DNA from: Ligustrum vulgare
Taxonomy: Eukaryota > Streptophyta > Magnoliopsida > Lamiales > Oleaceae
Length of the DNA stretch: 64,000 nt
Direction: 5' to 3'
Assembly: GCA_963555705.1 (NCBI GenBank)
Contig: OY743174.1
Span: 26,973,608-27,037,607 of the forward strand
The translations under genes were made by a program, and so were the position numbers. The notes under the pieces are model-generated. The model was not told the origin of the DNA. It saw only the letters and a program-made list of their open reading frames with translations, and made no database searches. Shown here one piece after another: positions 11,936-22,689 of the stretch (positions within the stretch are counted from its first letter, which is position 1; every line of letters starts with the position of its first letter).

Positions 11936-12734
11936 CGTCGTTTTGTTTATTTGGGTATATCTATTAAAAGACTTCCAAGAAATTGAAGTGATCACTCCGG
12001 TCCCACTTAAAAACCAATTTCATTAGGCATGTTATTAGCCTAGTGACAAAGTCCTTAAGTGCTACGAACGTGCAAATCAAGAAAACTCAAACAAAAGTAC
12101 CAATAATCATCAACAATTTTCCCTTGTTTTTACACTAAAGTAGTGATAAAGGGATAAATCATTGCACTAGGAGTTGGAATTTAAAGAGGGAGTACTAATA
12201 ATCATCCACGGTTTTTCCCTTGTTTTTACACAAAGGTAGGATAAATGGATAGATTATTTACGCGAATTTTATTATCACATTATTCTTTATTATGCAAAGG
12301 TTTTATACCCGACTAAAATCCCCTACTTGTTATACATGCAAAATGACATAGTTACTACAATATATATCTCTTTGGTATAAAATACAAAATGAGTTCTTCT
12401 ATCAATTATTATCCTATGTAACATATAAGATTTCATAACATTATGAAATCTCGTGTTTAACACGCTTCAATGAAATCATAAATGACTTGCAAAGCATATA
12501 ATAAACTTTTTTCGATGAGTCAAGACGTGAAGGGAGTGGCACAGTAGAATGATGACTCAAAATACTTCATAAGAGTCCATTTCTTAGAAATAATTATTAA
12601 TCATTTCGCTTCTTTTTTTTAATATGTACATAAGATTGGGCCTAATTAACCCACTATCAATAAATGACCCACTCTGTGACAATTTAGGTAGCCCAATTAA
12701 ATTTTCATATAAAATTGGGCCAACCATATAAAAA
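11936..12734. other. Non-coding sequence with 95-bp duplication
   Basis: Probably the untranslated region upstream of the chromovirus gag, but no PBS is seen. It holds an imperfect 95-bp tandem duplication (units from 12096 and 12191, both AGTAC.AATAATCATC, then CCCTTGTTTTTACAC). Confidence 0.5.
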
Positions 12735-13322
12735 GTAGGGGCACTTGGACTGATGCTTGTGTAAAAACCTGGTGCTTGGAATGTATCTGACTGAATTATT
12801 GATACCCAGGGAAACCACCTTTGAATGAACCATTTGTAAAATTATCATCCTTGATTATAGGAAATAATATTTGAATAAAATAAAATAAAAATATACTAGG
12901 ATCGGTTACACACCCAAATAACCATAACTAACTTTACTAAAAAAAATCGAGATGATTTTACGTGAAGTCAGGAACCATATATAGCATATCCACCTCCCAT
13001 TGCTAGAAATTAAACTTGATTTAATGATAGTAGACTCAATGAAAGGAGATTTCAAGATTACAACATATATATTTGAAGTCATTTTAAAGGTCACTAGATT
13101 TATGATTTAATAAATACAATGTCTAGATAAACAAAACAATGTATCTAGTCTTATGTCATTAATGTGAGTCTCAAATTATCTTCTGAGTTGTATAAATAGA
13201 TATGTAATCTGCTGGAAAAATCAAGTAAAGGAAACAGTTGAGTTCCTCGTTCTTTTCTTTGTCAATTAGAGTGATTGTGAGTTTGTGCCCACCTACTTCC
13301 AATAAAGTGGTATCAGAGCACT
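12735..13322 (+). mobile_element. Copia 5' LTR end and primer-binding site
   Basis: A TATA-like TATAAATAGATA (about 13191) is followed by about 110 bp of U5-like sequence ending CTTCCAATA and then AAG plus TGGTATCAGAGC at 13306-13317. That string is complementary to the 3' end of initiator-Met tRNA, the common plant copia primer. The LTR left end was not found. Gag starts 9 bp after the PBS. Confidence 0.7.
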
Positions 13323-13325
13323 GGT

Positions 13326-13664
13326 ATGGCATCAAAGGCAGTTGCTATTTCCTTTCGATATTCACCACTCACCAAATCCAACTATGAGAATTGGGCAATT
13401 AGGATGAAGGCCATTCTCAGTTCACAGGAAGTGTGGGATATTGTGGACATAGGATTTGAAGAACCTCAAGAAGAGGCGAACATGACACAAGCCCAGAGAG
13501 ATGCCATGGAGAAGGAGAGGAAGAAAGATCAATGTGCACCCACCATCATCCATCAAGGTTTCTATGACGAAATGTTTGAGAAGGTCGCTCATGCAACCAC
13601 ATCCAAGGTTGCATGGGAAACTCTCCGTAATTCAGTTATGGGAGTTGAGAAGGTGAAGAAATTC
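13326..13664 (+). pseudogene. Copia gag, DUF4219/UBN2 type, truncated
   Basis: This open frame of about 113 codons starts MASKAVAISFRYSPLTKSNY, with the DUF4219 signature (LTKSNYENWAIRMKAILSSQ, then VWDIVDIGFEEP), and moves into a UBN2-like stretch (TTSKVAWETLRNSV). Intact gags of this type are several hundred residues long. Homology stops at residue 113 (VKKF), where an unrelated LTR begins. No zinc knuckle or pol follows. The start is supported by its position just after the PBS. This gag is unrelated to that of copia elements A and B. Confidence 0.8.
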
Positions 13665-14590
13665 TATAATGCCCCGAGTTCTATACACCCGGAACTTCAC
13701 GTCATCCTTTAAACTCACTTTCAAGAATAATGATTGTGCGAAAAATAACTGAAATTCAATCGCGTTATTTTATAAAAATGACTCCAACAGTAAACATTTC
13801 AAGGTCAAAATAAAAATTGAGCGAAAGCAACTAAAAATTCAACTTCATTTAAAACTCAATGGTCAAAAGTTCAACCATTCAAAAATAACTTAGATAATAA
13901 TTTGAAATTCGAAATATCAAAATTATTTCAAAACATATTTTATAATTCTTCAATAGCCACCATCGTACACTCAGTCGCCAACTCCGTAATCTAAAAAATT
14001 TGCAAGTTTAAAGAAATGATGAGCATTTCATAAAAATACCCAATAGACTCAGCGCAAGATTAAATAAACTATATCATAAACAACACATATAATCATGCAA
14101 TTTAAGTTCTAAATTTTCATAACATTATGCTTATACAAGCATGTGATTCTCATGCCCGAAGGCAAGTAATATCATGTTCGAAGACAAATAATTCTCATAA
14201 ATCACATAATAACATGTAGGTATTTACAATAGTAATTTACTTAATATTGTACAGTTAAAATAAAATGTTTTTGAAGTATGAACCTACCTTGAAAGTATTT
14301 TCGAGTTTGTTGAGCGTGAAAATGTCAATTTTCTAAATGTTCAAATGCCTCTCGTCTAGCCAATATATAAAATAAATCTTAAACTAATATTTTGGAATTC
14401 AAAGATTTTAAAATGAAAGAGTTTTTAAAAGAAGAACAAAAATTTAGGGTTTAAATTGAAAATCAAACATAATTGGGATTTGAAAAGAGTTGGGACCGAA
14501 ATAAATGATTTTAAAAGCTATTGGGTTGACTCATATGCTTCAAATATCTTTAGGGGCTGACTATTAAATTTAGCAGTTTATATATGAACA
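13665..14590 (-). mobile_element. Partial LTR, 3' copy of the TGTAGCGCCCCGA element
   Basis: The start (TATAATGCCCCGAGTTCTA, CACCCGG, CACGTCATC) aligns with the LTR terminus at 18090 (TGTAGCGCCCCGAGTTCTAA, TACCCGG, CACGTCATC). Later blocks also align (ATGAGCATTTCA, AGACTCA). Orientation is taken from the PBS beside the other copy. Only about 0.9 kb is recognisable against 2.4 kb for the other copy, so it is truncated or strongly diverged. The left flank AATTC and right flank CATAT of the pair do not match. Confidence 0.55.
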
Positions 14591-16160
14591 AAAATCAAGA
14601 TGGATGGGCAATATATAAAAAGCCCAATTCAATCATTTTCCTTGATGGCTTTGATTGTTACTCAATAATAGAAGAACATAGGTCATTAGCATTGGTTTCT
14701 TTATTTTGTTTAACCAATTTATCACCTTCCATAGATGGGAACCCATCAAGCACCAAAACTTGTTTTCTATTATTCCCATTCGAGTCAATATCTTCGATAT
14801 TAGCATACATTTCACTATCATTATTTCCATCTATAATTTAGCTAGGATGGGTGTAAGATGACTCTGAATGCAAATCCTTTGTGCCACATGCTGCACTTCT
14901 ATATATTGAGTATCATTTTTTGTGTCATTCACTAGACTTGTTCACCACATTTTGCAGAATTTTGCACTTGAGACTTACCAGGCTGATCCTGTAGTCACTA
15001 TGTTATTACTTCTTTGCTGACATTAATAAATAGGGGAGATATTGAGATATTTTCATTCATTTGCTTCCATTGAAGAATAAAAAGTTTTTTAATCCATATC
15101 ATTAGTTATTTGACATTTTATTGGATTTGATAAAGTTGCAGTAACCTTAATTTGACTTCAATTTATGTCCCTAATGCAAGATGTTGGATAAAATGCCTCA
15201 ACCGGATCTCCTATAAATTATGGTGCAATATGGCCTCCAGTTGTAATTGCTGAGCCTTTTGATCAAAGCCGCCGACGCAACTACCGCTTAATGCTGAGCA
15301 AGGATTTCCTTAGGTCCTTGGTTATTTCTGGTTGCAAAAACGAGGTGTACCTTAACACTCTTTATTAATTCAATAATCCTTACATAATGCTGATCATGAA
15401 AAGTTTTGCAATCCTATAATATATGTGGTTACTGCTAAATAAAGAGCTCATCGAATCTTGATAAGATTACTTATCTTTGCCTAATCTGATAATTAACTCG
15501 TTAAGTTGAGATTAAATTACTAAATCTGCAATAGCTTGTGATATGTGAATTCCAGAAATATGCTCTCCGATCATAAGATATTTGTTGGCCCTCTATTTCT
15601 TAGAACAAGTCGAGAGCTGCGACCAAAACTCAAAATGGAACATTCCTGGTACAATTATGACAAAACCATTATGATTTATGAGCAATATACCTAAAGGATT
15701 TCAATCAATTAATTATTGATCTTTGAAAGCTTCATAATCTGTTAATATGCTGATTTAATTGATGAAATCCAATTGTAATTTTGGTCTCGTTATTTACAAG
15801 TATGATCATATCAATAATACGCGAGTTGAACTCAATTGCTTGCTGATTTTGAAGTTATTTGATCCGTTCCCATGATAATTCATGCTATTTTTTGTGATCT
15901 AAAGTTTGTATAACTTGGAAATTAGCTGAGTTAAATAGTAAATTATAAAGTGTCTCACACAGTGACCAATTATATGAAACGTCATATTTCTATGTGATCA
16001 CCAATAAAAACTCTTAATATACTTTAGCATGACCTTTTTGGGTGCAATCTACATTGATTAACACGTTCCAACAATTTTCTTCAATAGCTAATCATATTAA
16101 TTGGAAAAAGGTTTGCTTTTAATCAATTAAATTCATGGATGTTTTAGCGGGAAATATTTG

Positions 16161-16640
16161 CTAACATGAGCTTGGCCTATAATTCCCGCTAAAACAAACT
16201 TGGGCTTATTACTCAACATAAGCTCGGCTTATTCCTTACTCAAACATAAGCTCGAGCTCATTAATTAGCATGAACTCAGCTTATGATTCCTTAACATTAA
16301 TCGAGCTCATTACTTAAACATGAGTTTGGCCTATTATTTCCTAACACAAGCTCGGGCTTATGTGCTAACATGAGCTCGGCCTATAATTCTCACTAAAACA
16401 AGCTTGGGCTTATTACTCAACATAAGCTCGGCTTATTCCTTGCTTAAAAATAAGCTTGAGCTCATTACTTAACTTAAGCCCAACTCATTATTACTAACAT
16501 GAGCTTGGCTTATTACTTCTTAACATAAGCTCGAGCTTACTACTTCTTAACATGAGTTTGGTTTATTGCTTCTCAACATAAGTTAAAGACTATTACTTAA
16601 CATAATCTCGACTTATTCCTTGCTAAAACATATCAATAGG
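16161..16640. repeat. Higher-order array: about 28-bp units in a 204-bp period
   Basis: Short units of the form ACATAAGCTCGGCTTATTCC alternate with variants (CATGAGCTTGGCC, AAGCTCGAGCTCATTA). The block starting CTAACATGAGC at 16161 recurs at 16365 with the same order of variants, giving a 204-bp higher-order period. Units are rich in partial palindromes (GAGCTC, AAGCTT). Confidence 0.8.
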
Positions 16641-16739
16641 TTCTATTATCAATGCAAGCCATAATCCCTCGCCAATCTGAGGTTAGCTTCTATGCCCTCC
16701 AGTCATTGAACGAAAACAACTTTGATAATTGCAAAAAGC

Positions 16740-17460
16740 CTACCATACAATCACATTGTGAATGATTTACAAGGTTGGCCACAAAGCACGACTTTACAAA
16801 TTATCTCCCAAAAACATGAAGTCAAATAATTTACAAGGTAGGTCACATGATATGACTTTACAAATTATTTTTCTCAAATAATTTACAAGGTCGGTCACAT
16901 GGTACGACTTTACAAATTATCTCCTACAAATTATTTATAAGGTCGGTCACATGGCAATACTTTAGAAATTATTTCTTACAAATAATTTACAACATCTGTC
17001 ACCTGGCACGACGTTACAAATTATATTCATACAAATAATTTACAATGTCTGTCACATGGCACGACGTTACAAATTATTTTCCCAAATAATTTACAATGTC
17101 TGTCACCTGACATGGCGTTACAAATTATTTTCATACATATAATTTAGAATATCCGTCACATGGCACGACGTTAAAAATTATTTTCATACAAATAATTTAC
17201 AATATTTGTCTCATGGTATGACTTTACAAATTATTTCCCTCCAAATAATTTACAATGTCTGTCTCATGGCACGACGTTACAAATTATTTTTTCAAATTAC
17301 GCAAAGTCAAACGCTTGATCCCTTCTTTGAACAAAAAATTTACAAGGTCGGTCTACATGCCCGACCTGACAAACTATTTTCTTAAATCACAAAGTCAAGT
17401 GTTTGATCCCTTCTTTGTACAAAAGGTTTACAAAGTCGGCCCGACTGCCCGCCATGTCAG
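16740..17460. repeat. About 52-bp tandem array, roughly 11-12 copies
   Basis: The core is AATAATTTACAA, then GTCNGTCACATGG, then CACGACNTTACAAATTAT, with a variable 6-12 nt linker. The last two units are expanded by an insert with CAAAGTCAA..TTGATCCCTTCTTTG. The unit begins and ends with AAATTAT/ATAATTT, so adjacent copies can form hairpins. Confidence 0.85.
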
Positions 17461-18065
17461 CTATTTATTTGAATTACACATAACGCGCGGCACAGTAGTC
17501 GATAGTGGGGTCATATATCCCAACATGAGGTGTTGGTCCAAACGATATATATTTCGAAAATATTGTCTAATCCTTTCTGTTGACTTCTCGTAAATGGTGC
17601 CATGTCTAAAATCAATTATACAAAGTCCAGTTAGGGTTCATCATTTCTAAGTTCGAGGACAAAAATTATTATAAAATCATTCTTAAATCATATTATTCAC
17701 ATTATGCTCAACACTCGTTCTCTTTCTTTTCTTTCTCATGCATTTAAGCAAGTAATTCTCATGAACATAAAAGTTCAAGTCTCATGCATTTAAGCAAGTA
17801 AGTTTTGACAAGCATAACGACATCATTAATCTTCTTTCTCTTTCTCATAAATCATTAAAATAAGTATCCGAAATACTCTTCATTCTTTCTCATAAATCAG
17901 TAAAATAAGTATCCGAAATACTGAAATAACTTTAAACATTGTAAACTTCTTTACCTCGGAGTTGGTGGGACGAATGATGGCAGTGGCAATCTTCATCAAT
18001 AATAATTAAATAATGTAAAATGTTTCTTGAAAAACTCTCTTTGAAAATTTTCCAGTCTACAGAAA

Positions 18066-18089
18066 CACAGACCGGCTCTGATACCAAGT
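18066..18089 (-). promoter_or_regulatory. Primer-binding site (initiator-Met tRNA type), minus strand
   Basis: The plus strand reads GGCTCTGATACCAAGT directly before the LTR terminus at 18090. On the minus strand this is TTGGTATCAGAGCC, 2-3 nt after the end of the LTR, which fixes the orientation as minus and makes 18090-20491 the 5' LTR. Confidence 0.85.
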
Positions 18090-20491
18090 TGTAGCGCCCC
18101 GAGTTCTAAATACCCGGTTCACCACGTCATCGTCTGATCTAACTTTTCAAATAATATTTTTGCGGAAGAAATATCTGAAATTCATTTTTTGGCAACATTA
18201 AATAAATTGTAATGGTCGATAAAATTGAAAACATTTATGAAACAATTCAAAATAATAAATCGAGCCATTAATATTGTAAAGCAATTGACAATGTCATAAT
18301 TTCTCAAATAACTGAAATTCTCAAAATTATCCAATGATTGGAAATACGGAAATCATTAAAATAAGGTTTTCAACCATTTAACGTCTATTGCCACAATTAT
18401 CCATCACTTGCCACCCTCTCCGAGATCTGCAAATGTTGTTAAAATAGATATGAGCATTTCAAAGAAACACTCAGTAGACTCATCGCCAATTAATTAATAT
18501 TCAATATAATTGAACACATAAATGCAGGCTCTTTAGAAATATAGGGTGTGGGTAGTCTCTTCTTGTGCATTAAAGCACGGGGCTTCTTTTGAAAATCATA
18601 GGCTCTTTAGAAAACCGGGTGTTGGTAGTCTCGTCTCGTGCTCATGAGGCACGTATGTTATGCATAACATCATCATTTCTTGTAGCGGAGTGGGTTCCCT
18701 CAAGGGGCCTTTTCCCAATCTTGCCCGCATACTCATATCATCATTATTCCTGACGAGGGAATACATGCTCGTTTTCATAAAAATGACTTTTCACAAGTCA
18801 CATAACATACACATTCACATGCAATCATAATTTAAATCAATTAATAGGGGCGAGTCTACCTTAAACTTGACGAGTGCAAAGTTGAGCAGGAAACGACTTC
18901 AATTCTTTAATTCTCCGTACGCATCGTCTAGTCAATTAGAAAATAAGTTGAATTAGTCTTTCGAAATTTATAGTTAAAATGATAAATTACAATTTGGGGA
19001 CTGAAATTGATGATTTGAAAGTTGAGGGGCTAAAATGAGTAATTAGAAAGTTGAGGGACTAAAATGGATAATTTGAAAGTTGAGGAACTAAAATGGATAA
19101 TTAGAAAGTTGAGGGACTAAAATGAATACTTTGAAAGTTGAGGGACTAAAATGAATACTTTAAAAGTTAAGGGACTAAAATAAATATTATGAAAGCTGAG
19201 GGACTAAAATGAATAATTTTCAAAAGTGGGTCGAAGCTCGAGACGAATATTAAATTGTAGGGCTTGAAATAAGTGATTTTGAAAATGAAAGGCTTATTAA
19301 AATCATTTGGAACTTAATGGGCTGAAATGATAGGTTTTAAAATCTATAGGGATTGATTTAAAATCATTTGCAAAACTGGGGACCAAAGTGCACTTTTGAA
19401 AAAAAATCAGAATTTAATAAAACAATCTTTACTCTCTCTTCTCCCCATTTGGTCGGAACTGACGAGAGAGAGAGAGGGAGGAGGGACGCAGCGACGCCAG
19501 GCCACGAGCGAGGTGATCTGCCGGCGTGAAACGCCGGCGATCCACGACGGTATCTCCGCCATCGTGTGGCGGTGGCAAGGAGGAGAGAAAGGCCACGGTT
19601 TGGTGCGAAAATCAAAGTGAACCGAGGCAAAACGAGTCTTAAGGTGTGGCGATTTCCGGCTAAGAAAAACGGCGATTGAGGTAGGTAAGTGTCTGGGTAA
19701 TTTGTTTCTTGTGTTTTTGGTTTTCTTTGGGTTCGATTGATGGGGATTTGAGTTGGGAAATGGAGAGGATGAATCCGGCGGTGAAGGTGCAGGTGTTGGG
19801 TGCAGTGGTGATTGAGGTGGTGATGATGGAGGTTGGTGGCGTGATAGAGGTGGTGATGATGATGGTGATGGTGAACGGTGGTGGTCCTTACCGTGCCGAA
19901 CCTGGGGTGTAGTTGTTGAGGTTAGGTTGATTGCTAAAAATGGTGATTGCAGTGAGTGTGTGTTGAGATTGATTTTTGGCTATGGTAGTGGTGATGATGG
20001 AAGTTTGCTGCAGGTGGTGGTTGGTTGTGTTGGTGATGAAGGAGGTGGCGGTGGTGGTGAGGCTGGTTTGACTTGGGTGCTGGTGAGGTGAATTGTGTAG
20101 TGTATAAGAGGGTTTGATAGGTATGGTGTAGAATAGGATTGATGTGGTGGATGGGGGTTGGTGGTGTGAAACTCTATACAAGACTTGCACGTAGTTCGAG
20201 GAAAAATCGTACGCGAGTTGAACTGGGTCGGAAGAATGAAACTGATAAAATGAGATATATGAAATTTTGAAATTTAAAATGATTTTGAGAATAATAATTT
20301 AAATAAATAAATAAAGAAATAAAATTTTGGAAATTCGGAATTTATTTAAAATCGAACGAACTCGATATTTCTCGACTTGGCTAGACGAACGCGTCGTGAA
20401 GTTAACTTAAAAATGGGCGAGATCGCAGCGACACGGTTTTCAAAATTTTAAAATAATTATTTAATCGCTTGGAAAGTTCTTGGTCGCTACA
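18090..20491 (-). mobile_element. 5' LTR, about 2.4 kb, of the minus-strand element
   Basis: The termini TGTAGCG (18090) and CGCTACA (20491) are inverted repeats. With the adjacent PBS, they define a complete LTR of 2402 bp. Long LTRs of this TGTAGCGCC type with an initiator-Met PBS recall Tekay/Del chromoviruses, but no coding region supports that here. The LTR contains a 29-bp array and a GC-rich block (19440-20180) whose frames are low complexity (GGTGATGATG-like repeats), not genes. Copia A begins 7 bp to the right. Confidence 0.75.
19017..19218. repeat. 29-bp array, about seven copies
   Basis: Units of GAAAGTTGAGGGACTAAAAT plus GAATACTTT start at 19017, 19046, 19075, 19104, 19133 and onward at 29-30 bp spacing. 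Confidence 0.9.
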
Positions 20492-20498
20492 CATATTC

Positions 20499-21546
20499 TG
20501 TAGGAAATGGGTCAACTTTGACCTCAAAATTGAGTGGGACCCTACGTTCAATTTGTCCAAATTAATGTTCAATTAAATTCTACGTTCCGAGTATATGAAT
20601 GAAGAATATTTAATTGTGTGAAACCATTTCAATATGAATGAGAAATTATGGAAGAAAGTTGGACAATAAATAGGAGGAATAAATGGGAAAGAATTGGAAA
20701 AATGTTCCCATCCCACATAGGTTGCAAACTCAACTTTGAACAACTTAATAATCTCCAAGTTTGGATATAGGTTTGGGCCCCAAGGGATACCAATAGTCTT
20801 TGAAAGGGAAGAGTACTCTTAGACAATGTCTACACTAGTCGAAGGCCACACGTGGGTACTAGTAGTCTTTAAAGGGGGGAGTCTTTGACAATGTCTAGAC
20901 TAGTCCAAAGGTCACACTCGTGCGCCGCCACCACCGTCCGTTTGACTGATTGATCGGCTCGGGCTCGAGTAATGGCCCTGGGCTTGGGCCGGGCCTAAGT
21001 CAACATTAATTTTTTGGATAAAATTTAATTGATTTTATTTGAATTAAAAAATTCCCTCCAAAGTTTCAAAGTGTGCAAGTGCTGAATCAACCGTGTGTAT
21101 AGTGGGCGTGAATGAAGTGTTGGGAAAAAATGTTCAACCGCCACTTTCTTTCTCTATTTAAATGGTCCTCAGGCTTTCAGAATATATAGGCATTTTATAT
21201 ACTTCACGTATTTTTTAGTGCCTGCATTCTGCACAGTTCATTTCTGGGTTCGTTGTTCAGAGAGTTCTTTTCTGGGTTCGTTGTATTGCAGTCGTAGTAC
21301 TACTCCAGGAAGTGTCTAATCTTTGTATCTTAGGTGACGTTTTACCACATACTATAAGCACCGTGTGACGAGGTAAAAACGTCTTAAGGATAGAGAGCCT
21401 AGTTCTCGCCTCGATCATCCTTATTTCAAATTCTAGACTCGTTCTTGAATTCTGTTCTTACCGTTTTGCATATTTCAATTTTTTTAATCTATTTCAGCAT
21501 GTCATGTTTTGGAAATTTTTAATCAGTGCAACCATTAATCCTAACA
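20499..21546 (+). mobile_element. 5' LTR of copia A
   Basis: It starts TGTAGGAAATGGGTCAACTT and ends TTAATCCTAACA. It matches the 3' LTR at 28289 over its first about 270 bp. The last about 250 bp (TTGTATCTTAGG, ATAAGCACCGTGTG, GTCTTAAGGATAGAGAG) align with the same region of copia B's LTR, while the upstream U3 does not. The bases after the LTR are ATCTTAAGGCG rather than an initiator-Met PBS. Confidence 0.85.
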
Positions 21547-21730
21547 ATCTTAAGGCGTTTTTAGGTATATTAATATACTGTTCCCGAAATTGTACATGCT
21601 AATTTCTTACCTTTGTAGTTTTTGGTTTGATTTTATTGTTCTGTAGAATTCTAATTTGTAAATCCTAACTATTAACTTCTAAACTATAACACAGAATTTT
21701 GACTTATTGAACTACCGTTTTGGAAACGAA

Positions 21731-22610
21731 AATGGCTAACACTTTTGGGACTAATGCAATTCCCCTACTGTGACATCTACTATGACCCCTACTGTGACGC
21801 CTATTGTGGCTGGTCCGTCTTCTTCAACTTATATTACTTATAGGGAGAAACCTGAAAAATTTAATGGGGTCGATTTTAAGAGATGGTAGTAAAAAATGCT
21901 GTTCTATCTCATCACGGAGGATCCTTCTTCTGTTTAACAAGGAGAAAATAATCGAGCTTCAATTATTGCCTTGGACGCATGGAAACATTCTAATTTTCTA
22001 TGAAAAAACTATGTACTAAATGGACGTAATGATTCGCTATATGGTGTTTATAGCATAATAAAATCTGCAAAAGAACTATGCGAATCTTTAGAGAAAAAAA
22101 TATAAAACAGAAGGGCTAGAACTAAACAGTTTCTTGTTGGAAGATTTCTGAACTATAAAATGATTGACTCTAAATCTGAATGATTGACTCTAAATATGTT
22201 ATTTCCCAAGTTCAAGATGTGCAGGTATTCCTCCATGATTTAGATGCTGAAAAATTGACTGTAAGTGAGTCTTTTCAAGTAGCAGTTGTAATTGAGAAAC
22301 TCCCACCTTCATGGAGAGATTTCAAAAATTAGCTCAAACACAAGCATAATGAAATGAACTTGGAGGAGTTGATTGTGCGCTTGAGGATCGAAGAAGACAC
22401 TAAGAAGCCTGAAAGGAGGAATGGGGGACCAAGCATGGAAGCCAAGGAAAACATGGCTGAATTAAGTTCAAAGAAGAACATGAAAATGAAGCATTCAAAT
22501 TTTGCTCCTAAGAAAAATGAAAACAACCAAAAGAACAAGAAGTTCAAAGGAGACTGCTTCAACCGTAGCAAACCTAGACATCATGCAATTGACTGTCGCA
22601 AGCCTAAATA
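21731..22610 (+). pseudogene. Copia A gag
   Basis: The frame starts MANTFGTNA and breaks at once by stops and frameshifts. Recognisable pieces are EKFNG.DFKRW, QLLPWTHGN-type scrambled frames, then EELIVRLRIEED and a basic tail ending in the zinc knuckle CFNRSKPRHHAIDCRKPK, which has lost the second Cys and other conserved positions. The intact counterpart is the gag of copia B. It would package element RNA in virus-like particles if functional; this copy cannot. Confidence 0.85.
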
Positions 22611-22689
22611 ACAAGATGATCATGCACATATGGTTCAAACTAAAACGCTGTCTAAAGGTGTCCAAGAAATGTACCTATCTGCTGTAATA

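Larger units (their letters stand above)
14591..18065 (-). mobile_element. Internal region of a non-coding LTR element (LARD-like)
   Basis: This lies between two copies of the same LTR, next to a minus-strand PBS. It has no gag or pol motifs on either strand; the longest frames are about 65-112 codons and low-information. It contains two tandem arrays (16161-16640 and 16740-17460). Small coding-like scraps near 14600-14840 and 15200-15340 could not be assigned. A large non-autonomous retrotransposon derivative is the best reading. Confidence 0.5.

Noticed and set aside
13306..13317. Possible tRNA-Met gene
   Set aside because: Only the 12-nt tRNA 3'-end complement is present. No cloverleaf can be formed from the flanks, so it is a retrotransposon PBS.
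14633..14830. Possible gene fragment on the minus strand
   Set aside because: The 65-codon frame resembles no family I can name, lacks supporting neighbours and overlaps an equal plus-strand frame.
16740..17460. CRISPR-like or regulatory array
   Set aside because: The units are contiguous degenerate copies without unique spacers, inside a retroelement.
19364..20190. Several 60-100-codon frames in a GC-richer block
   Set aside because: They consist of GGTGATGATG-like and Thr/His-rich low-complexity sequence within an LTR. They overlap on both strands and show no domain.
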